From: Apostichopus japonicus
Taxonomy: Eukaryota; Echinodermata; Holothuroidea; Aspidochirotida; Stichopodidae
Direction: 5' to 3'
Length of the DNA stretch: 64,000 bases
Assembly: GCF_037975245.1 (NCBI RefSeq)
Contig: NC_092565.1
Span: forward strand, 13,979,499-14,043,498
Each line of letters starts with the position of its first letter. The stretch's first letter is position 1. The notes below the pieces were generated by a model. The model was given only the letters and a program-made list of their open reading frames with translations. It ran no database searches and had not been told where the DNA came from. Below are positions 12,452 through 27,400 of this stretch, piece after piece. The position numbers and the translations under genes are program-made.

Positions 12452-15400
12452 GTTAGTAACTTTGTTTAAGTTTAGGCCTATGTAACCTAAATTGCTGTTT
12501 GTCGATTGACTGACTGTTGAACCGTAATGTATGCGATGTAGTGAGTTACTTTTTGCATAATGATTTGTAACGAGTAAAATCGGAGATGTAAGAAATGTTG
12601 AATTCAATACATTGTCCATCCCGATAAACTTGCGAGTTGTAAAATTCGCGAAACTGGTATATACGTTATGAAAGAGTACACAGGTCATGCGATGGTGATA
12701 GTAATAATACACTAGTCTTAGACTCTCGTAATTTTCATTTAGCCCAGACTCAAACAGAAGTTGTTCATTCCTTTTACGTGTGCTGAGGTGCACAAAACTA
12801 ATGGAGTTGAGAGAAAAGTATAAGACAGTGCCTGAATTGAATAATAAAATGCAAAGACCTAAGTTCAACCGGGGAGGGGGGGGGGAGTTCCATAAACTCG
12901 GTGCATCATTCAGAAAGCTTTGATCACCGACAAATCTTGTAGCATGGTGGGCTCATAGTTTACGCACTTAAGGATTTGATCAACGATTTCTATTAAGGAA
13001 AAATCTAATGTCTGCCGTGTCAAGTTCTGTCATACCCCTAAATTGACACATTCGTCGATAAGCTAACTGTAGTGTAGGCCTAAGTATACTTCCATTGACT
13101 TTGGAAGCTGTTTGCTATGCTCTGAGAGTAAGCTAAGGTCCCAGAGAGTAGTGGTATCATATTGAGGTAAGTTTGGTTATTTTAGGGTGTAAGAATTCCT
13201 AATGCCCAAACAACGTGCAAAACTGTGGGGAGGGTGTTAAAAGCTTTAAAAAAAAAAAACAATTTGGTCAACACATAGCTGAAATTGATTCAAACTCATG
13301 AAATATGTACTTCTGCTTGACTGCAAAAAGTTTCGGTTGCCTGCTGTATCGTTGCTAGTAATATTTGAAGGTGCGTTAATTACGAAGGTGCGTCAATTAT
13401 GAAGCCTTTACTATACATGACATTGGAACCTGAAGTTGAATAGATAATGCGAACGTAAATTGTCTACATTTGGCTTGCTGATATGAGAGAAAATTAAGGT
13501 ACGTTGGGGGTACCAGTTTTAATGGCAAGAAAAGCTAGAATGAGGATGTTGTAGTCAATACGGAATCTTATTGGTAACCAGTGTAGTTCTTCCAGTATAG
13601 GAGTGATGGGGGTAAACCTGTTTGCTCTATGGAGAATTCAAGCAGCCCTGTTCTGGATCCTTTGCTATCTCGATATTTGCAATGTAGCTACACCAATTAG
13701 AAGAGTATTGCCATAATCAAGCCTACTCGAGATTACAGCATGAATAAGTTTCTCAGTATTACCATGCCTATTGAGATGTTTCCTAAGTTGCCCCACCCAC
13801 CTAATATGGAACATTGTTGACTTACACATATGTGGTTAACTTGCTGATTTATAGAAAGGTGAGTAGTGTCCACACACCGAGATTGTGGACTACAGGAACA
13901 GAGTTTATGAAATTGTCACACATTCTTAAAGAAAGCTGATTTGATCCCAATACATCATTAGACCTTCGGAAAACAATTTCCTCGGTTTTATCATCATGAA
14001 ACTTAAAGTACTGTAGTTATTGGACATCCACAGCCTGACTTCCTGCATGCATGACTCCATCTTAGAAACAGCTAATTTAAGATATTTTTGATCAAAGGCA
14101 ACATAAAGTTGTGTATCATCAGCAAACGTACAACATACAGTAAAGGTAATATCATAAGAACTAATAATATTTCCTAGGGAAGAGGTATCTAGATAGAGAA
14201 ATAGAACAGGATCAAGAATTGACCCTTGAGGTACCCCATTGCAGATCATGAGTATTAGACATATTGCGTGGTACTTAGATAAATTGTAATCGATTTTCCA
14301 GGTAGGTACTAGTAAAACCAATAGTTCATATTTCCTGTTCTAAAATGTGAAACACAATGGTTGACTGTACAGTGTATATGTAAGAATGTATGCATCGTAC
14401 ATCTACAGTATACGATTATATTTCTTATAGTGTGGTAAGCTTCATGGTGCATATATGTTTGAGTTTCATGCTCTTACATTATCAATATAGTTTTACAAAG
14501 AAAGACAATGTTATTTAGGCCTAACTCTACTAATACTATATTACTAAATACTACTAGTTTTGGGTAGCCCAATGGCCTATTGGAGGGACTTATTATGAGG
14601 TGTGAAGTGTTCTGCAACTGTGAAAATCGAGCAGATTTTCATATGACATTCTATCGTCCGAAGTGTCTCAAGCTCTTTGTAGACTAGAGTCTGATGGAGC
14701 AGAGAACAGGGTGGTTCATTTAGGACCTTTTCAGAGAGGTGAGCCGAATGAAGCTAGAGAATTTCTCTCCAAAGTAGATCAAGTGGCAAGAGTAGAAATG
14801 AAGACTCCAAAAGCTTCTTTAAAACAAAATGGTCAGAGAAAAAGTCCATGAAAATTCATGCAGCTGACCTCTGACTGATACTATCATTCGGAAGGAGGAG
14901 AATACGGGCAGCGTCCCCGGAAGTAGAAATAGGGGAATGGTGTTTAAATGCTTCCATACATGTAGTTTAGGATATAGCATTATTGACACCTGTAAATTAT
15001 CCTCCCTCATAAATCCCCAAGCCAGTCAAGTTTCTGGGGGATTGTAATGAAAACAAGATCTATTCAAAGTTTTGATTGTAATTTAAGATTTATGAAAGGT
15101 TATTTGAGCATTTATGATTCATAGCAAGAAGCTCATGGAGTAAAATATCTCCGAATGTCTTTGTGTATTTGTGAATGATTTGTAACCAGGTACATTGTTT
15201 GCATAGTTTTATTTATCTAATCCGATTAAAGTTACTATTGTTTGTTCCTCTCTGTTGATTCCTTATCACTATAAACAATCAAAGTAGACCTACTGTAAGT
15301 ACCTGTTCTACAGAGGGGTTGTAGTTCTAAGATGCGGTTACACACTGTCAATTGACTTCAACTCCTAACATTGTTCTGCTGAACATACAAGATATTGCAT

Positions 15401-18400
15401 TCATTACACATTTGACTGTTAAAATCCCTGTGATGTCAAAGAGAGCCAATTAGTGCAACCTCATTTCAAAATGTAACATCTGTGCTATGAATAAGCTAAA
15501 TGCCAGTAAATGGTCTCAAAATTTAGCTTAATTCTCAGTGATATTACAGTAGATACATTTGGCTTCCCAGTAAGTTGTGGAAATAATTCACAGCACTTGA
15601 ATAAAAAATTCAACTCTCTCATAGATTTATAACAATGATTTAAAGGGGTGATTGCTGCCCAGAGTTAATTTGCTAGCTCAAAATTGGTAAAATAAAATAC
15701 CCATTTGCCCATACATAGAACATCTTAAGTGTGTATATTTCACATTAGAAGACTTTTCTTTCTGGATGTTGAAACATTTTTGGAATAAAAATTCTATATT
15801 GTAAAATCCTAATTAAAAAAAAAATCCTGAATTAATCGTTTGATGACCACATGTGAGTGCTATAATTAAGAGCTGGAAATATCTGATTTTTTCCCCTTGG
15901 TTTTCACTTTCATTCTTGGACAAATTTAGGTCACTTGCTCTACATTGGCCAGATAGTAAAGTAGAGTTGCAAGTAAGTGAACTAGGAGCTCTACTCAAAG
16001 TCTCAAAGGTGACATGATAAATATATCTTATAAAGAAGAGTTGTCCTTCCTCTGTGGTCAGTTTTGGCATAATGGATTTATACCTGACCAGCATGTTTGG
16101 CCCACTTTTTAGAAATCCTTCAAATATGACCTGTAACCCATAACATATGTTTTGTTTTATACCCCGTTTTTTTTTTCTGTTTTGCTGTCTATAGTTTGGA
16201 AGACAGCGAGTGGAAATTGCTTGCAAAGATCATGGTCTTCAAAGTAACCTGCAGCCACAGCAAGGAGAGAGTCTACCAATTTCACAAGGTATAATTATAC
16301 TTTAAACCTTCTATTTCTGTAGAGCGTCGAAGCAGGTTATCTGAAAATTTCTTTAATTTCCGAAATGATCATTAAAGCTGTTTTTCAAACCGCATGCCAA
16401 TGAGCTGTTCCTCTTTGCCTAGATTTCTACTTGAACAGTTTTGTCTGGGTATTAAAAAAAATTCGGAAACTGGTTATTTTCATATTTTTGAGAATTTCTC
16501 AAGTTGGTACAAGAGTGTGTAAAACTAATATTTTAAAGAAGATAATAGATATACATTTTAAACAATGGGTGTTTCTCATGGAAAACGCTACTTTGGGGTT
16601 TATAACGTTTCTCCATGTTTGTGTGAGTTGTTTCTATGCTTGGACTATGTAATAGCGTATCAGATTCAGAAGAGACGTTTCTCATACAGTAGTTGTTAAA
16701 AGTGTGTTCATTCATACTTAGTAAAGATTCCTAAATCCTATTGGTCCATTCAGGTCAGCTGACCGTGGTTAATCCTGTGAGTAACACACGGTAAAATTAC
16801 GGGGCATCACTTTAATAAATCTTTGGTTATATGTAATCAAAAATGTTTTGTTTTATGATTTTTCCCCCACACAAATGGTAATGTATGACTGAACGGGGTT
16901 AATCAACGGTCTAGCGTTCGTTACTCACATGGTTAATTCACTCCGGGTGTTAATGCTATCGCTGGATGCACTCGGGCTCCGCCCTCATGCATCGCTTGCA
17001 TTATCCCCAGATCGTGCACTAATCCTGTGAGTAACGCATGCTAGACCGTTGATTAACCCCTTATTGTAGAGCTCTGGTTATAGTGTACTGCTAGCATGGT
17101 TGTGATATAGTTCGAGTGTTTGCTTGAATAATAGTTCCGTTTTTGCACAAATATTATTTTCTTTTGTGGATAAATGATTCAAATGTTCTGAAGAATAACA
17201 AAATATAATTTCAGCTCAATTGCCACGAATGCCCACGATGACATAATTCACTCTACTGTTGCCACGCAGATGCAATAAAAAAGAAACACCTCCATGTTTT
17301 TTTTATTAAATTCATGTCTTTTGCCGTTAAAAAATTCCTTTGAAGTACCACTAGATGGTTTGGACATGATTATGAGTATCCGTTTAAACTGCACCATTAA
17401 AGGAACAGTGTCAGTGGCAATATATTCTCTAGTGTAAAACAAGTTTGCCATTGCTGGAAATTTGATATTTGAGCACTGGTGTTGCAACAAAGGTTAATAT
17501 AACCCTAAATAAAGCCTTTACTCTCGTATCAGTTGTCCTCATATTAATGTGCCCGGAGTATTAATAAAAGGCTACACATCATTTGACATAATTGAACTCT
17601 CCACGATCTCTGGGAATGAAGCGTAGCATCTGAATCCAGGCTTCTACTGACCTTTAGATACACTTTAGATGCGATACCGTCCAGGCTAAATATTTACCGT
17701 TACCGATACGGTAGGACAAAAGCTGCTGCGTAATGTATTAACTCACAGCATGATGTCAAACAGATCAGTGCAAACCTCAAACAGTGTTTGTGATTAGTCC
17801 CATTCTTAAGAGTCCACGAGGAGACCAAATCATTCAATAGGGTCATTCCATGATGAGGTTAGGGGTGGGATCGCTCTCGGAGGTAACCTGTGCACATAAA
17901 ACAATGATTATATTCCACTACGTGATCATCAGTTTAATCTGTATTTGGTTTAGATACGGTCTGTGCAACATATTGCATATTTCCACTCGTTCATCTCATA
18001 GGCTTATACAAAAGAACACCTTTACATGACAAAAATTTGACATTGTTGTCACAATTTGCACCCAACCTCATGGAATGACCCAATAATGCAGGAATATGAC
18101 AACTGGTGTTCTTAACCTCTGTCAGTCTAAAAGGTACTTCATGCTCTCAACGTTAATTAGCTGGTTCCACTGCACTCATATCAGGCCCAAAAATTTGGGC
18201 TATTGACTGGCTAAGAAAATGCTAGTGGATTTTGTCATCTGCTAGTTGAAAGAAAAGAGGCAATGGCAATTTTCAGACAATTGTTAACCGACTTACATGC
18301 GTCTTAAGTTCTTACTACTGACAGAAATATTGCTAGTGCTGTTTTTTTTTTTTTTTGGGCAAACGGCAAAATCCACTGACAATGAATTTGCCAGTAAATA

Positions 18401-21400
18401 GCCCAAATTTTGAGGCGTGTATGCCCCCACCATCTGAGTACATGCAAAGGAGGCCTGTGTATTGTTTGAAATAGAGAAAGTTTTGACCTACTGACTACAA
18501 TAGATTGTAACACGATAGAACAATACACAAAACAGGTGTTTCAAGATTAATCACCCTGGCATTCATAATACTTCAAATACATCAAACAAAAGATTTGTTG
18601 AGTTACCTGCTGTACCATGGAAAGATTTTTTTTTTGTCCATTGATCCCATACTGTAAATTAAGTTTTCAAATATTACAATGGTATAATGGTATTCTGTAT
18701 TCTGCACAATGGTATTCTGTGTGACATACAGTATTTGGGTTATAAATTTGCATCATGATCATAAAGATATACAGTAAGCACAAAGATTATGTCACATAAG
18801 TTAGAGGGCCTAATGTTTCAACCCTAGCATGGAACTTCTTCAAAGTAAAAACAAACAGATTAAAGGACATACATTAAATTAAGACAGATGGAAAAACAAC
18901 TAAACTTGACCAATGTGCAATGAATAGAGTTAAAATAGATTGAACAAAGGAGATTAAACAGCTTAGGAGATCAACTGTAGACAAAAAGGTTTGTTCTCCC
19001 TTTGAAGTTACAGTATATACCCCAAGAAGTCTTGATTTTAAAGCACTTGCGCTCACATTAGCAATGAAAAGGTTTTACTGGTTTGCCCATTGACAACGCT
19101 ATAAACCTGCATGAAGTTGGAATAGAGAGGATGTAGCCATTAACCCTGAATTAGGTCACTGGGGGGGGGGGGGGCAGTGCTTAAATGTTACCAACTTTTG
19201 TAAGCTAGGTAGATTTGAGTGCATACATGTAGAAGGGAGACAGGTAAGTATCGTCGTTCATAAATTACTTAAACCAGTAAGTTTATGGGGATTCTGTGGT
19301 ATTTACGTAGAGGTTTGATCCTGGTCTGTATTTACAGTAGGCAAACTTTGTACGAACTTAAACTGTTATCTAATCCAGCTTTATCAAAGGTCATGCTAAA
19401 CCATGCATCTGTCAAATCATATTTCTGTGACATTGTGATGCTATCATGGGTGAACCCTGTCCTCCAAAGCATGATTAGTGATGTCGGCATGATATGAAGG
19501 TTCAGTCACTCTAATTCTATGTTTGACATACTTTACAGTCAAGTTTGTCCCAAAACTCCTGGAAAATTTTGAGTGGTAGATTGAGGCGGCCTATTGACCA
19601 GCTGTGATTGGTGTCTGACTCTGTGGGAGGGCAGCATTTTTTAAAAGGTTAAAAGGTCACAGATCTAGACAGAGAGATAGAGTGCAGTTGTTGAGAAGAA
19701 AGTGATAGGGTGTAACGTCTATATATAATGTAATGTTTATGATGTATTCATAAATAGTCAGTTCAGGTATTAGTTTTTGTAGGTTGTCTGTACGTCAATA
19801 TTCAGATGAGGAAAGCCAAAAGTCTATTGAAATGTGTGATACATCTAGGTGATCCAAAAATATATATTGGTACTAATATTGAAGTGGACAGTGTGGTCTG
19901 TTGAAAGGACACCTCCCATGACTTTTTCATTTGAGTTTAAGATCTTATATATGTTGTGCCTTTTATCATAATTTGTTACAAACATCCCCTTTAATAGTCA
20001 GCCATATATTGTTCAAGGGTACAACTTTCCTGAGATTTTAATCCGTAGAAATTTTGGCATTAAAGGAATTGTAATTTTAAAAGATGTACCGTATGTGTAT
20101 TCAATCGCAAGCAGGAGCCCACAAAAATGTAGGTCAGTTTACTCATGGCTATTTATCTGTTGACCTGAAAAGGATAAACGTTTGTAGAGGACGTCTTATC
20201 AGAGATAAGAAAATCCAAAGTCTGACAGGCTTACAATTTGTAAACTACGTTTTGGAGCAGAGATGCAAAACTATCAGGAATCCAGGCTTTGTTAGGATCG
20301 CCACCAAGTATTAAAGAGGATGGATTTCTCGATTGGTACAGCCTCTGCACTGGAGGTCACCTTGAGGTCACACTAGTTCCTGTCCCTGTTCCATCCCAAA
20401 ACATTTCCTTGTTCTCTTCAAGAAAAATTATGCATATATACAGTATGTCATTTATTTTAAATATACATTTAAAATGAATGTTAATTACAGAATACCTGAT
20501 CTTTTTGTTTACTGGACAAGAAGTTCAAATTGGTTATTAGTTAGTTTTCATCCTGATGAAGTATATACAGACCCTCTCTAAAATGTCAAAATAGTTCTCC
20601 CCCAGTTGATGAAAATTTACACTGTATCATCGCTATTCTTTAGATTTGATTTTAGTGAGATAGTATTTCCGTTTAAAAAGTTTTTGTGTTCACATCTCAA
20701 TTCTTTTTTAATTCTGTTGACAATTTAACGATGTCATTCTTGTAACTTAAATACTGTATTTTTCTTTTGTTTTTATCAGTGTCGTTAATCCAAAAAGACT
20801 CACCGAGACATTTTGCAGATGTTTTCAAGACAAAAGGGGATGGAGAAGTGGAAGGTGATAAGTCAAACTCCCCTCAAGAGTTTGACTTATCACATGTGTG
20901 CTACCTTTGCAAGAAAGGTGTAGAGGTAGGTCAAAGGTCAACAAATGGCTCCCAAATTTTGTGAATAATAGAATTTTGTTTCCATGAAAATGGTAGCTGT
21001 AGGATTTCAGAATGGTAGATTCATAAGGAATATAAAACGTTTGGTCAGTGGGGTTGGGGGAGGTTGGGGGAGGGGAGGTTGGGGAAGGGGAGGTTGGGAA
21101 GGGTGAGGTTGAAGAGGGGGAGGTTGGGAAGGGAGAAGTTTGGGAGGGGGAGGTTGGGAAGGGGGAGGGAGTGCTAAAATAGCACCGTACAATAAATGCT
21201 GTATTAGGAAGCATCATTTGTTCTTAAATTCCAAACCAGACAAGTGTTGAGGTTTCCTGCATACATCAATTAAACATGTTCAAGCTCTGACAGGTACTAA
21301 AGTCTACTATGTATGTCACCAGCCACACAGTACATAGGCCCCAATACCTACTGAAGATGGGCATTGGAATATGTGAAAAATTTAAATCATCGTTTGGTAT

Positions 21401-24400
21401 TAAACTGTACTCAATTATTACCCCAACAAGGAAACTTCTAAGCTCTCTTTACTTTGCTTAGAGCTCTAAATGTAGTTATTACCTCAATCTTTCTTTCAAC
21501 CAAATTATAGCTCTAAATTTATAGGACTACTACGTTTGACGTCTAAGATTTAACTTTTCTTGGGGACGGTGGGGGGAGGGGTCTGTTTCTATAAAATGAT
21601 ATAAAAGATTGCTTCTACACAGCTTGGTCAAATTAGGAATTTGATTTCGAACATTCTGTGTTTATTCCTCAGGCAATAATAGATGACGATGTAACCAAAT
21701 GTTTTTCAGCGGAAGGTGAGTGTATTCCCAAACATTACTTTGTTCTCTATGATTTACCGCACGTTGCCACGTACAGGTTTATGTTTTATGCCAGTTCGAT
21801 CCAATGGCATTCCACTTGAAGCTGAGCAGTCTCGAGCAACAATTCAATCATTGTATTGAAGGTCATCAGTTGAAAAGAACCTCTCTCCCCCTCTTTTGAG
21901 TTCAACTCAGGATTACACAATATATCTTTGTTACACACACTGAACTCATCGTCAACCATACTCAGTATAATTATCTTTAATAACGGTAATTGTTTGATTT
22001 TGTATCAGATATACTCATTGTTACAAGATTGGTGATATCTCGAAAAATTTTCATTGTACTTTGGAACTATTGTGTTGCAACAAGTTTCATAATTTATCAA
22101 TTTGTATAACTGTAGTAATTAATACATTTATTTATTTATTAAAACTTGTCATTGTGTTTGAAGACAACTTCAAATATTTGCCGCCAGTCAGACAGTTTTC
22201 ATCCATGGGAGAGTTTGTTCTAAGATTGTATGATTTCAATCACCAAATATCAGATCTTCTCTGCCTATTAAACATGACTCATTCATACGTGCCACACATG
22301 AAGGTCGCACAGTAGGTCATACTTATATATGTAGGGGTGGAGGGTGCACAGTATTTAAAGGTTACCTCTTAAAGTCACGTCTTGGTAGGTTCAAGACTGA
22401 TGTAGTCTTTACAAATTGAAAAGAGAAAAAAATATCTTGATGTTGAATGAGTTTTTGATTGTGACAATGTTTGTGAGAGGAGTAATCTAGTAAGTGTATG
22501 CCAACATATGTTTTCACTTATTCTTTTACCTTTTGTAAAGTTGTCCACTTAAAAGTCCTCCAACATACCTAACAGATCTACCTACTGTAGGCCAGTGGGT
22601 GGATATTATTAACTAGACAAATCAGAGTCCCCTCAAGTTGTACATGTACGATACCGTTGCTCTTGTTTTCAAAAATATTGTTTTGACCAGGCCAGTCTTC
22701 CAAGTTTTCATACCACCTCGCTTTCCTTTTTTACATCTAATCAAGTTCAAATTTGATTAATTCTGGTGTTGCTCTTTCCCACTTTCTATGTCAGAATTGG
22801 GATCCTGGAATCTCCTCACGAGGACTAGTATGAGATATCAGTATCTAAGGTAAGGAAGATTGTAATTCATGGAGAGAAATAATCTAGGTTACATATGCCG
22901 CTCTGTAAAGGTTAGTCGTGAAATCAGTTTATTTATAACACGCAGTGCTTGTTTCATTCTAGATGCGTGCTATACAATACCAACTGTATCAAACAGGAAC
23001 ATAAATTTTCTTCCATTGTTGGAAATTTGACAAGATAACTAATACAAAACAGTAAAGGTTTTTACTTGCAATCTTGGCATTCTTTGTCTTGTGGATAAAG
23101 ACAAAGACTGTAATTTTGTTATTACTGTGAATCAAAAGTACAACTGCCTCAACGGTGTTAAAAACACTGTGTTTGGAGACATGTAATGCACGGGTTCAAA
23201 ATATGGTTAAATGCACAGTGGGGTGTAGGAAGGTGTGCAACTTGCCTATAATTTGTACAAGTTTAATTTTACCAAATGTTCTTGTTTGGTGGGTGTTCAT
23301 TTGAGGTCATCAGAGATCTTCAAAGTGGGAAAAATCCTGAAAGTACTATATCTCAAGGATAACAACTTGGAGAAAATCTCCACATGCATCATGGAAAGAC
23401 CTTATGATACCTGAACAAGTCTGTAGTTTTTGGTGAAGGTCAAAGATCATTTAGATCAATGGGGCAAAATCTGAAAACTGTTTGCAAAGGTCGTTAGAGG
23501 TGAAAAGCTGACAACTTTGTGTTAAACTGGATATCTCAAGAAGGAGATTAATTGACAGATGTCATACTTGGCAGGTGGTTTTAGCATAATTGTTTTGTGA
23601 GGTCAAAGGTCAGCAGAGGTCAAAATGTGAAAATCTTAAAGCCTTCTTCATCTCAAGGATCTTAAGTTGGACAAAGTTTGTATTTGCTTGTTAGATTGCC
23701 TCGATAATGTGCAACAAGTGAAAAGTTAGGTAGTTTAGCCAATCAACTGTCATCGTTATGAAATATCAGTACCTACTTCTGTTGCTAAATCAATATGAAA
23801 CTTCGCTACACTAGGAAATTCAGCGTTTCTATTGTATGGCAATTAACAACTGTGAGTATCTTCTCTCTGGTTTTATCTACAGTATCCGTCTTACAGTTCT
23901 GTGGTCTCTCGGATTTCTCTTTCGCTACTTTGTTCTCTTGCCTGTCAGGTTAGTGAGTTGGTTAACTTGATGACTTTTCCATAATGGTGAGGTTTTTTAA
24001 TTAATAATTTAATTGGAAAATAAAGGGGCTGCAGGGGTTATAAGAAGAGTGACAAAGTATAATGTGTTGAGTCCCTAGGTTGTGTTTAACTTATAAACCC
24101 ATCTCTATGTATTATTAGTACTTGTGTGTCATACTCATGTACATACTGTATCTACCCTGTAGAGAATTTCATCAGATAGACAGAGATAAGCGAAGAAAGT
24201 ATGACTGGAAAAAGAGAGAACAGATTAACATTAGAAAAAACAGATTAACATGAGAAAGAACAGATTAACGTGAGAAAGAACAGATTAACATTAGAAAGAA
24301 CAAATTAACATGAGAAAGAACAGATAACATGAGAAAGAACAGATTAACATGAGAAAGAACAGATAATCATTAGAAAGAACAGATTAACATGAGAAAGAAC

Positions 24401-27400
24401 AGATTAACATTAGAAAGAACAGATTAACATGAGAAAGAACAGATTAACATTAGAAAGAACAGATTAACATGAGAAAGAACAGATAACATGAGAAAGAACA
24501 GATTAACATGAGAAAGAACAAATTAACATTAGAAAAAACAGATTAACATGAGAAAGAACAGATTAACGTGAGAAAGAACAGATTAACATGAGAAAGAACA
24601 GATTAACGTGAGAAAGAACAGATAAACATTAGAAAGAACAGATTAACATGAGAAAGAACAGATTAACATAAGAAAGAACAGATTAACATGAGAAAGAACA
24701 GATTAACATGAGAAAGAACAGATAACATGAGAAAGAACAGATAACATGAGAAAGAACAGATTAATATGAGAAAGAACAGATTAACATGTGGAAGAACAGA
24801 TTAACATGAGAAAGAACAGATAACATGAGAAAGAACAGATTAACATGAAAAAGAACAGATTAATATGAGAAAGAACAGATTAACATGAGAAAGAACAGAT
24901 AACATGAGAAAGAACAGATTAACATGAAAAAGAACAGATTAATATGAGAAAGAACAGATTAACATGTGGAAGAGGATAGGAAAGTTAGTATCTTACAATT
25001 AATTGCTTGCAAGTTCTGCCTTCAGTTTCCTTTGAAAAGAACTGAGTCACTTTATAGATGTTTTAACAGAAGGATAAAAGGTGCTGCCTCAAAGGGGAAG
25101 CAGTAGTTGCTAAGGAGAAATTCACCAGCTATCTGGAAGTTATTTAGATAACAGAAACAATGTTATTTTCTTGGGAGTTTCTGTACATATCATCTATAAC
25201 AACTGTTTTCAAATCAGAGATAACAATTTTTGTTTTCATCAATAATAAAATACTCAAGTTTTGTGATTGGAATTGAAATAAAATGTGTTCCAATATTTTT
25301 TGTTTTCATCGCAGAACTTTTACACTTGTGGTCGCCATCGGCTATATGATCATGTCAGCATCATTTCTTGGATACCTGCCAGAATCAAAGTAATTAATAT
25401 GCAAAACTATTCCCACTATGCCATACCCCCCTGCACCCCTCTCACTCTACACCCACCAGGGGCCTCAATCCTTGTTAGTCTAGTACTTGAAAAAGTACTT
25501 TCAGACAGAAAGTGTCACCAGGATTCCACCCCTTGTCTAAATTACAATTTAAGCAAGTTAGGTCATAGAGTTTTCAATATTAAATATAATACAGACTTTG
25601 CATGATTATGTCCCTTGCTTAAATGACAATGATCTACTTAGATCAATGAGTTTCCAATATTAAAATGGAATAGAGACCTGTATGATACCTCACAATATCA
25701 CTTGTAATTTACATTTTTTGTAACTATTTGCATATTTTGTTGCATTGAAATATGCTTTTGTTTGTTACTTATGTGTTTAATTTGAAACAGCCAGATATAT
25801 CTGGACAGTACTAATGTGACTATAATGACTCATTGAATGACTCACTTTCATTGTTTTTATTTGTTGCAGATTTAAGGCTGGTCTTAGTCGTTACTGCCTG
25901 CTAACTGTATACACCCTTGCCAGTCGAGCGTTTTCAGCTTCTTTGACTTTCCATAACCTGTAAGTAACCAAAATCTGTCTCTTTGAGAATCATATTTTAT
26001 TTTTTATTATTTTCCTCTCTAATTTTATAACCTGCCCTCCTTTATAACCACTGCATACACAAAGATCATGAAAGAGCTCTCTTTAATACACACCACAACT
26101 AGACCCCTCTGGATGGTAGAATGAGAAGGTGACAGGTTGACCGGAAGTGACCGGTCATCATGGGAGGTCAGTGTTAAAGGTGACCAGGTCACTCTAGATG
26201 ATAGAACAAGAGTTGAGTAGTTGAAATGAGCCAGGTATATATTCAATGACTTGTAGATATCAAAACTAGATATGTTTTGCACTTCTTTTTTTAATTGGAC
26301 CAACCTCTTTTGAATCCTTCTCTGTCTAATTGTCTCATGCCAGAAGATGTCTGTCATTTTGTGTTTCCTAGCCGGAGGCAAAAAGAATCTATGCAATCGT
26401 GATGGCGTGTGTGTGTATATGACACTTGCAAGTAAACATGGTAACTCAAAATGTTAATGGTGAATTTGTGTCATTTTTTAAACGTTTATTACCCTCAACA
26501 ACACGACTGTTTTCTGTTCGCAGTGAGAACCGTGCGAAAGGGGGAGGTATATGTGTGGCTAACCATACAACTCCAGTGGACGTAATCTTCCTCTCTAGTG
26601 ACAACTGCTATGCATATGTGAGTATTTACAGATGAAGAGAGAGACCTACAAATGCAGTATGACCATTACATGTGTATGTTTTAAACAGAAGTATTAGCTG
26701 CAAAAATTAGTGACATTTTACTTTCTGTAAAAACAGTGACACCTCTTTTATCATTTGCAGGACATTTATTTGTAAAAATCATGGTTTGAATCCTATACTT
26801 AGACTGAAAAAAAAGATTAAATGAATAAATAAAAATAAAATAGACAACTAGATGTCTCATGGTGGTTAACTGCTTTGAAAATGGCAGTAAAATGCCTTTT
26901 GGAAGTTTGAGTATGGGTCACCATTGATCTGATTTTTTAGCATACATGGTGGCAGTACCAATGACCTTTAACCTAACCTGCTTATATCGATTTTATATCG
27001 ATAGTCATTATTTTAAGAATATTCAAAGTCGTTCATTTCATTTGCTTTTCTCTATTCTTGTTTTTCAGATTGGACAAAAGCACACAGGGTTCGTTGGATT
27101 CATAGAGCGGCTCATGAGCCGATCTGGTTCCGATCACATCTGGTTCGACCGGTCAGAGATGAGAGACAGGCAAAAGGTCACCAACAGGTCAGTTTTTAAG
27201 TTGAAATTTCTCCGGTTCTGTTGAAAAACAGGGCAACTCAGATGTCAGTTTCGTAGTGTAGTAGTAAAAGAACCTTTTAAGTCAATCAGGAACCTGCATT
27301 GTGACAGTCGTTAATACAATTTATGTAGATGCAAGATTCTGGTCCGTTTTCAGACAGATTAACGCCATTGAAATTAAAAATTGGCACCATGTTTCATCAC

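Noticed and set aside
14663-14851. 62-residue frame in GPAT4 intron 1 as an alternative exon
   Set aside because: It has no acceptor in phase with exon 1, and human GPAT4 has no counterpart at this place.
20825-21217. 130-residue Ser/Pro/Thr-rich frame on the minus strand
   Set aside because: It is the antisense of GPAT4 exon 3 and of the G-rich minisatellite, so the residue pattern comes from the repeat.
24211-24973. CRISPR-like regular repeat
   Set aside because: The 20 bp units follow each other without unique spacers and lie in an intron of an animal gene, so it is a minisatellite.
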